17,638 nucleotides of DNA from Puniceicoccales bacterium (GTDB lineage Bacteria; Verrucomicrobiota; Verrucomicrobiia; Opitutales; JAIRKQ01), in contig JAITIO010000032.1 of assembly GCA_031279395.1 (NCBI GenBank), positions 1 to 17,638 of the forward strand, given 5' to 3'. Under the pieces are notes generated by a model. That model did not search any database. It had not been told where the DNA came from and was given only the letters and a program-made list of their open reading frames with translations. Positions 14,089-17,638 of the stretch are shown piece after piece; within the stretch, counting starts at the first letter, position 1; the number at the start of each line of letters is the position of its first letter. The position numbers and the translations under genes were made by a program.

Positions 14089-15402
14089 ATGAAAATTAAA
14101 ACCACAAACAGTACCGCGTTAACACCTGAGGTCATTGAGCAGCAATATAAATACTGGCGCCTACGAATAATGTACTCATTAATTATTGGATATGCTGCAT
14201 TTTACATGGTTCGACAAAATTTTCAAGTGGCAACCCCGCAAATGTTAACGGAATTAGGATGCACGAAAGCGGAGATTGGTTGGATATTTACCGCGTTTGC
14301 TCTTATCTATGGGTTTGGAAGATTTTTTGCAGGAGTAATCTGTGACAGAACAAATGCCCGATGGTTTATGCCGATAGGACTGATTGGATCAGCCTTCTGC
14401 AGTATATTTATCGGCATGGCGAATTCCCTTTGGGTTTTTGTCTTATTTTATGCCCTAAATGGAGCCTTTCAAGCTACTGGATGGCCTCCCGTTTCAAAGC
14501 TGATGATCCAATGGTATGCTCCCTCTGAATTGGGTACCAAGTGGGGAATCGTCAGTGCATCCCATCAAATAGGTAGTATCATTATACTTCTAATTGGATC
14601 GGAGATATTGGAACTGCTCGGTTGGAGATACGTATTTTTTATTCCTGCGGTACTTGCACTATTTCTATCGATATTTCTATTTGAGAGATTAAGAGACACT
14701 CCACAATCTCTGGGACTGCCTTCCATAGAGGAAAAGGAAAATCTACTCAATGATACCGGGCATAGCCACAATGAAGAAATCACCTTTAGGGAAGTTTTTT
14801 TAGAACACATCCTTCCAAACAAATCCCTGTGGTATGTTTGTATGGCTAATTTTTTCATCTATATAATTAGGATGGGCTTTTTTAATTGGGCACCAACGTT
14901 TTTACAGGAGGCAAAAAATTCGACCGTTATGGGGGCTGCCTACCTGAATGTGATATTTGAATTAACGGGTGCTGTAGGGGGAATTGCGGCAGGCTGGGTC
15001 TCCGATAAGTTTTTCGGAGGGCGACGAAATTGTGCTTCTTTTTATTTCATGATTGTTCTAATTCTTGCGCTATTTATGTTTTGGCGTATGCCATCTGAAT
15101 CAATCTTTATCAATACGGCATTTTTCTTCGTAATAGGCTTTTTTATGTATGGTCCTCAAACCCTTGCCGGTGTGTCAGGAGCAGAGTTTGGATCTCGCCG
15201 TGCGGCTGCAGCAGGAGCTGGGCTAACGGGGACCTTTGGGTACTTAGGCAGTGCGGTTTCCGGATGGGGAGTTGGGGAAATTGCCGACAAATGGGGATGG
15301 GATGCCACCTTTATTTTCTTTGCCTTTTGTGCCGTCGCAGGTACATTTTTCTTCATACTAAATTGGAACAGAACCAGCCTGTGCTATAAAGTCAAATCAT
15401 AG
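14089..15402 (+). CDS. Organophosphate:phosphate antiporter (GlpT/UhpT/UhpC family)
   Basis: Inner-membrane major facilitator of the OPA family that takes up a sugar phosphate or glycerol-3-phosphate in exchange for inorganic phosphate; UhpC relatives can also act as sensors. The protein has about 12 hydrophobic segments in 437 residues. The two substrate-phosphate arginines of the family are present: Arg42 in FYMVRQNF (helix 1) and Arg260 in YIIRMGFFNWAPTF (helix 7). The loop GFGRFFAGVICDRTNAR, then NGAFQATGWPP and GTKWGIVSASHQIG, are typical. The ATG at 14089 matches the family's start. Substrate cannot be read from the sequence. Pgi and GlgC in the window make hexose phosphate attractive, as for chlamydial UhpC. 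truA follows 9 bases later. Confidence 0.9.
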   Translation: MKIKTTNSTALTPEVIEQQYKYWRLRIMYSLIIGYAAFYMVRQNFQVATPQMLTELGCTKAEIGWIFTAFALIYGFGRFFAGVICDRTNARWFMPIGLIGSAFCSIFIGMANSLWVFVLFYALNGAFQATGWPPVSKLMIQWYAPSELGTKWGIVSASHQIGSIIILLIGSEILELLGWRYVFFIPAVLALFLSIFLFERLRDTPQSLGLPSIEEKENLLNDTGHSHNEEITFREVFLEHILPNKSLWYVCMANFFIYIIRMGFFNWAPTFLQEAKNSTVMGAAYLNVIFELTGAVGGIAAGWVSDKFFGGRRNCASFYFMIVLILALFMFWRMPSESIFINTAFFFVIGFFMYGPQTLAGVSGAEFGSRRAAAAGAGLTGTFGYLGSAVSGWGVGEIADKWGWDATFIFFAFCAVAGTFFFILNWNRTSLCYKVKS

Positions 15403-15411
15403 CCCTATGTC

Positions 15412-16158
15412 ATGAGATGGAAATGTATCTGTAGCTATGATGGGACTGGTTTTAATGGATGGCAAAGTCAACCGAATCATAATACGATACAGGATATTTT
15501 AGAAGAACGGTTAAAATTTATTTTTGAATGTCCCATACGGATACATAGCAGCGGAAGGACCGATGCTGGTGTCCATGCTAACTATCAAGTTTTTCACTTC
15601 GATGCTGACTGGACGTGCGGAGCTGATAAACTACTTCGAGCATTCAAATGTGGTATTCCGAAAACTATAGGAGTGTTTTCCGCCGAAGAGGTGGATAACT
15701 CTTTCCATGCACGTTTTTCCGCCATGCGCAAACAGTACAAATATCACATTTTAGAAGGTGATGCGTCACCATTCGACTATCGCTATGTTTGGAATTTGGG
15801 AAACCGACGTTTGGACGTCAATAAAATGAATGAAGTTGCAAAAATTTTCCTCGGAGACCATGATTTTTCTCAATTTGGAGCAAAACACGGAGACAATGCC
15901 ACCGAAAATGTTGTAAAAACCATGCATGAAATGTCATTTTTTCGTACCGGTATGAGGATAATTTTCACAACCGAAGCTAGCGGATATCTGTATAAAATGG
16001 TCCGAATACTAGTCGGCTGTTTCGTGCAAGTTGGCCTTGGGAATATGGATGAGGACGAGCTTGTTGCAGCCATAACCGGACAAAATAAAAACTGCACTAA
16101 TTTTAGGAAAGAATGTGCCCCCAGCCGTGGACTATTCCTGAATAAGGTATATTATTAG
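15412..16158 (+). CDS. truA: tRNA pseudouridine synthase A (positions 38-40)
   Basis: Converts uridines 38, 39 and 40 in the tRNA anticodon stem to pseudouridine, in the cytosol, as a homodimer. CSYDGTGFNGWQSQP marks the N-terminus. The catalytic aspartate is Asp51 in SSGRTDAGVHA. FHARFSAMRKQYKYHI, HDFSQFGAK, and the C-terminal SGYLYKMVRILVG with PSRGLFLNKVYY complete the family pattern. At 248 residues it is normal length. The ATG at 15412 follows the antiporter stop by 9 bases, suggesting one transcript. The frame remains open for 14 codons after the TAG stop, but the family's C-terminus is already complete at the stop. Confidence 0.96.
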   Translation: MRWKCICSYDGTGFNGWQSQPNHNTIQDILEERLKFIFECPIRIHSSGRTDAGVHANYQVFHFDADWTCGADKLLRAFKCGIPKTIGVFSAEEVDNSFHARFSAMRKQYKYHILEGDASPFDYRYVWNLGNRRLDVNKMNEVAKIFLGDHDFSQFGAKHGDNATENVVKTMHEMSFFRTGMRIIFTTEASGYLYKMVRILVGCFVQVGLGNMDEDELVAAITGQNKNCTNFRKECAPSRGLFLNKVYY

Positions 16159-16200
16159 GATGTAGATTCACAAGAATTGATTGAGACAGCTCGAAGACTT

Positions 16201-16221
16201 GGTTAATAAAACGATTTAACC
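16201..16221 (+). repeat. Weak hairpin after truA
   Basis: GGTTAA (16201-16206) can pair with TTAACC (16216-16221) around nine bases. There is no U-run, so it is at best a poor transcript end for truA. Confidence 0.3.
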
Positions 16222-16235
16222 CTAGAGACGATGGG

Positions 16236-17010
16236 ATGTTTAAGGAGCGTGTTTTAAATGCCCCATTTAATGTTATACAAAGTTTAATGTTATACAAAGT
16301 TGGCTGTCAGTTGTGTTTAAGTTGAGTTTTAAAGAATTGTGGACACGAGAAGCCATAGAGGGACACCCTAATCTAGATGTTATGGTGAGACTCCAAGAGA
16401 CACAATCAGAGTTTGTTTCGCAAACAGCTGAAAGTACCGTTAAATTAGCCAAAGCCAATGGCATAATGCCGGAAGATGCATTCATCCCCCAGCATTTGCA
16501 TGTTGACTCTCGATATTATGTCGAATGGGAATTATATATGATGTAGAAAACGGTGAAACAATCGAGCCATACACTATACCCGAATGTTCCGAGTTATGTA
16601 AAGATGCATTGAGAAGCGGTACGGAAGTATTTATAGAAATGCAAGTTAGTTACCAGGAAAATTTTAGAGCTAGAATGTTCTGTTATGACCATAAGATTGA
16701 ACATCCTGGTGATGTAATGGACGCAAAAAGGGCATGTGGGAAAATTGGAGGAGGAGTTCCTTTGTCTCACATTGGGGCTGGTCTTTGTGCTTGGGATTGT
16801 AAGCATGTCAATAAAAAAGTTTCAGATGATCAACGAGAGTTGGCAAGGAAGGATGAAAGATTTTCTGGCAGTTTAGATATTGATCCTTCAATGGGGCATG
16901 GTTTAGCGCTTAGCACAGTGTTTTTGGGAGACCTAGTTATTAGGTCACATAAAGATGAAACTAATGGGTTTGAAGTACGAGTCAACGATGAGCCAACAGC
17001 GTCTCATTGA
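16236..17010 (+). pseudogene. Unknown gene broken by a tandem duplication and a 2-nt shift
   Basis: Three reading-frame pieces join into one 251-residue protein if two small changes are undone. Piece one starts at the ATG at 16236 (MFKERVLNAPFNVIQS). Piece two is the frame through 16313-16546 (FKELWTREAIEGHPNLD, MVRLQETQSEF). Piece three is the frame through 16525-17010 (DVENGETIEPYTIPE, HIGAGLCAWDCKHVNKK). Dropping one copy of the 17-bp repeat at 16266-16299 fuses one to two. Dropping two bases from the AT run near 16533-16539 fuses two to three (EWELY then DVENGE). I do not recognise the family: no signal peptide or catalytic motif is evident. The C-terminal part has several cysteines (YTIPECSELCK, AKRACGK). 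Pieces two and three could also be made separately from a GTG at 16313 and an ATG at 16525. Confidence 0.65.
16266..16299 (+). repeat. Perfect 2 x 17-bp tandem repeat
   Basis: TTTAATGTTATACAAAG occurs twice back to back (16266-16282 and 16283-16299). Seventeen is not a multiple of three, so the second copy shifts the reading frame of the gene around it. Confidence 0.95.
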
Positions 17011-17210
17011 CAAGCGTTGATTTTTTGCAAGGGCTCCGTTGTAATGTCTATCAATGTTTTTGATTTACCGTTTTTACAACCTAAAGCAATCCTTGCCTCA
17101 ACGGAAGACGTGTGTGGAAATGTGAAGAATTCTTTGGCTTGTTGGTTGGATATTGCGGCGGTCTGATATAAGGGCACAGGGATATGACGATGTAAAAATG
17201 TAACATGCAA
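17004..17210 (-). CDS. Unrecognised minus-strand open frame, possible remnant
   Basis: A 68-residue frame from a TTG at 17210 to TGA at 17006-17004, ending a few bases inside the 3' end of the convergent broken gene. The frame is open up to 17252 without an ATG. The translation reads protein-like (AAISNQQAKEFFTFPHTSS, EARIALGCKNGKSKTLIDI) but shows no known motif, start signal or ribosome-binding site. It is more likely the tail of a decayed gene than a working one, and may be chance. Confidence 0.25.
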   Translation of the reverse strand: MHVTFLHRHIPVPLYQTAAISNQQAKEFFTFPHTSSVEARIALGCKNGKSKTLIDITTEPLQKINACQ

Positions 17211-17296
17211 GGATATAATTTTCTCAAACTCCGGGATGAATTTTGAAAAATCTTACGAGTTTTGAAGGTTTTGCAGGCTGTTTTTGTAGGTGATTT

Positions 17297-17326
17297 TTGC
17301 ATTTACGCTTACACTTGCATTTACGC
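17297..17326 (+). repeat. 12-bp direct repeat
   Basis: TTGCATTTACGC at 17297-17308 and again at 17315-17326, separated by TTACAC. It lies in non-coding DNA about 50 bases before the possible IS end. Confidence 0.8.
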
Positions 17327-17373
17327 GTAGGTTGTCCGCCATTTGCCTATTCTTTCATTTTCTCGTCCTCCCG

Positions 17374-17450
17374 ACCCCCTAATAAACCATATAAGTTATA
17401 TATTAAACGCAGGTCTCAAAATAAAGGAGGCAAAAAACGAAAAAATCTTA
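17374..17450 (+). mobile_element. Possible left end of the IS982-like element
   Basis: ACCCCCTAATAAACCA begins at 17374, 77 bases before the presumed transposase start. That is the distance and ACCC beginning expected of an IS982 end. The matching right end would be outside the window, so no inverted repeat or target duplication can be confirmed. Confidence 0.25.
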
Positions 17451-17638
17451 GTGAAGGTAAAAAAAACAACCTCAAGACTGACGAAGCTTTTTGTGTCCAT
17501 AGACGATCTTTGCAAGGGGAAAAGGTAGAAACAAAGGAAAGGAGAGGACGGAAAAGCGGGCTGTGGGTAAGTGAAATTTTGGCCATATAGATATGGTTTC
17601 ACCTAAGTAAATGCGGGGATTTTAAGACATTCTACCGG
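17451..17638 (+). pseudogene. IS982-family transposase, N-terminal part, disrupted
   Basis: Start of a DDE transposase of the IS982 type. From the GTG at 17451 the frame gives SRLTKLFVSIDDLCKGK, matching the family's LFCxxDDFC opening, and stops at TAG 17526-17528. The neighbouring frame then gives KVETKERRGRKSGLWVSEIL, matching the RQRxGxxxxSEIMTI block. After an in-frame TAG at 17588-17590 that same frame continues as IWFHLSKCGDFKTFYR, matching the FHxSxxRDFKxFY block, to the window edge. So at least one frameshift (in the GGGGAAAA run near 17515-17522) and one stop interrupt it. IS982 transposases are normally one unbroken frame of about 290 residues, so this copy is probably dead. The DDE residues lie beyond the edge. 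Family call is from remembered motifs. Confidence 0.75.
17583..17596. repeat. Short inverted repeat
   Basis: CCATAT (17583-17588) and ATATGG (17591-17596) form a six-base inverted repeat with a two-base centre, spanning the premature stop in the transposase remnant. It is probably incidental. Confidence 0.4.

Larger units (their letters stand above)
17011..17450. other. Interval between the broken gene and the transposase remnant
   Basis: Apart from the minus-strand frame at 17004-17210 I see no gene. The stretch holds a direct repeat at 17297-17326. The run accccctaataaacca from 17374 could be the left end of the insertion sequence, since IS982 ends commonly begin with ACCC. A strong AAAGGAGG at 17423-17430 lies about 20 bases before the presumed GTG start, too far for efficient use. 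Confidence 0.35.

Noticed and set aside
16159..16203. Readthrough of the truA stop giving 14 extra residues
   Set aside because: The TruA family ends at the existing stop, and nothing suggests stop-codon readthrough.
17515..17528. Programmed -1 frameshift in the transposase
   Set aside because: The bases do not fit an X XXY YYZ slippery site in the zero frame, IS982 transposases do not normally use one, and a second stop follows anyway.
1..17638. CRISPR array, tRNA or rRNA genes
   Set aside because: No regularly spaced repeats, no tRNA cloverleaf and no rRNA-like stretches were seen on either strand by eye.

Overview
The window reads as a stretch of bacterial chromosome, moderately AT-rich by eye. 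It carries dense housekeeping genes on both strands and several small decayed or unrecognised reading frames between them. The combination of genes, and in particular the form of the adenylate-kinase-like protein, the PG(I)GG variant of CdsA and the plant/cyanobacterial-type GlgC, suggests the PVC group (Verrucomicrobiota, Opitutae-like). This is inference from remembered family features, not from a search. Gene decay, an insertion-sequence remnant and a hexose-phosphate-type antiporter would fit a host-associated lifestyle, but do not prove one.

Layout. Bases 304-5121 (+): gpmI, uppS, cdsA (overlapping uppS by 20 nt) and pgi. Bases 5629-6144 (+): tadA, followed by a perfect hairpin. Bases 6145-6752 hold a second compound hairpin and a frameshifted minus-strand reading frame of unknown function. 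Bases 6753-8406 (+): mreB, followed 25 nt later by a membrane-anchored glucosaminidase. Bases 8741-10379 (-): a short-form nuoG with a small overlapping reading frame just upstream, ended by a clear terminator at 8621-8655. Bases 10554-11682 (+): three end-to-end coupled reading frames, namely a basic-tailed unknown protein, a 52-residue unknown and ispF. The ispF terminator hairpin overlaps its stop codon. Bases 11697-13867 (-): glgC, then an adenylate-kinase-like gene with an apparent Sec signal peptide. Bases 14089-16158 (+): an organophosphate:phosphate antiporter (GlpT/UhpT/UhpC family), then truA. Bases 16159-17638 are an eroded region: an unknown gene broken by a 17-bp tandem duplication and a 2-nt shift, a minus-strand open frame, and at the right edge the N-terminal part of an IS982-type transposase with a frameshift and a stop.

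How the genes fit together. Imported hexose phosphate could feed Pgi and then GpmI in glycolysis, and GlgC through glucose-1-phosphate towards glycogen. IspF (MEP pathway) and UppS (undecaprenyl carrier lipid) supply isoprenoids for wall synthesis. CdsA makes CDP-diacylglycerol for phospholipids, while MreB and the glucosaminidase shape and trim the peptidoglycan. TadA and TruA modify tRNA, and NuoG belongs to respiratory complex I. I found no tRNA, rRNA or CRISPR array.

The most interesting points are: (1) an unknown gene whose frame is restored exactly by removing one copy of a 17-bp tandem duplication plus two bases of an AT run; (2) an adenylate-kinase-family protein with a signal peptide; (3) a coupled chain of two unknown small genes running into ispF; (4) a 15-bp motif present three times in non-coding DNA.
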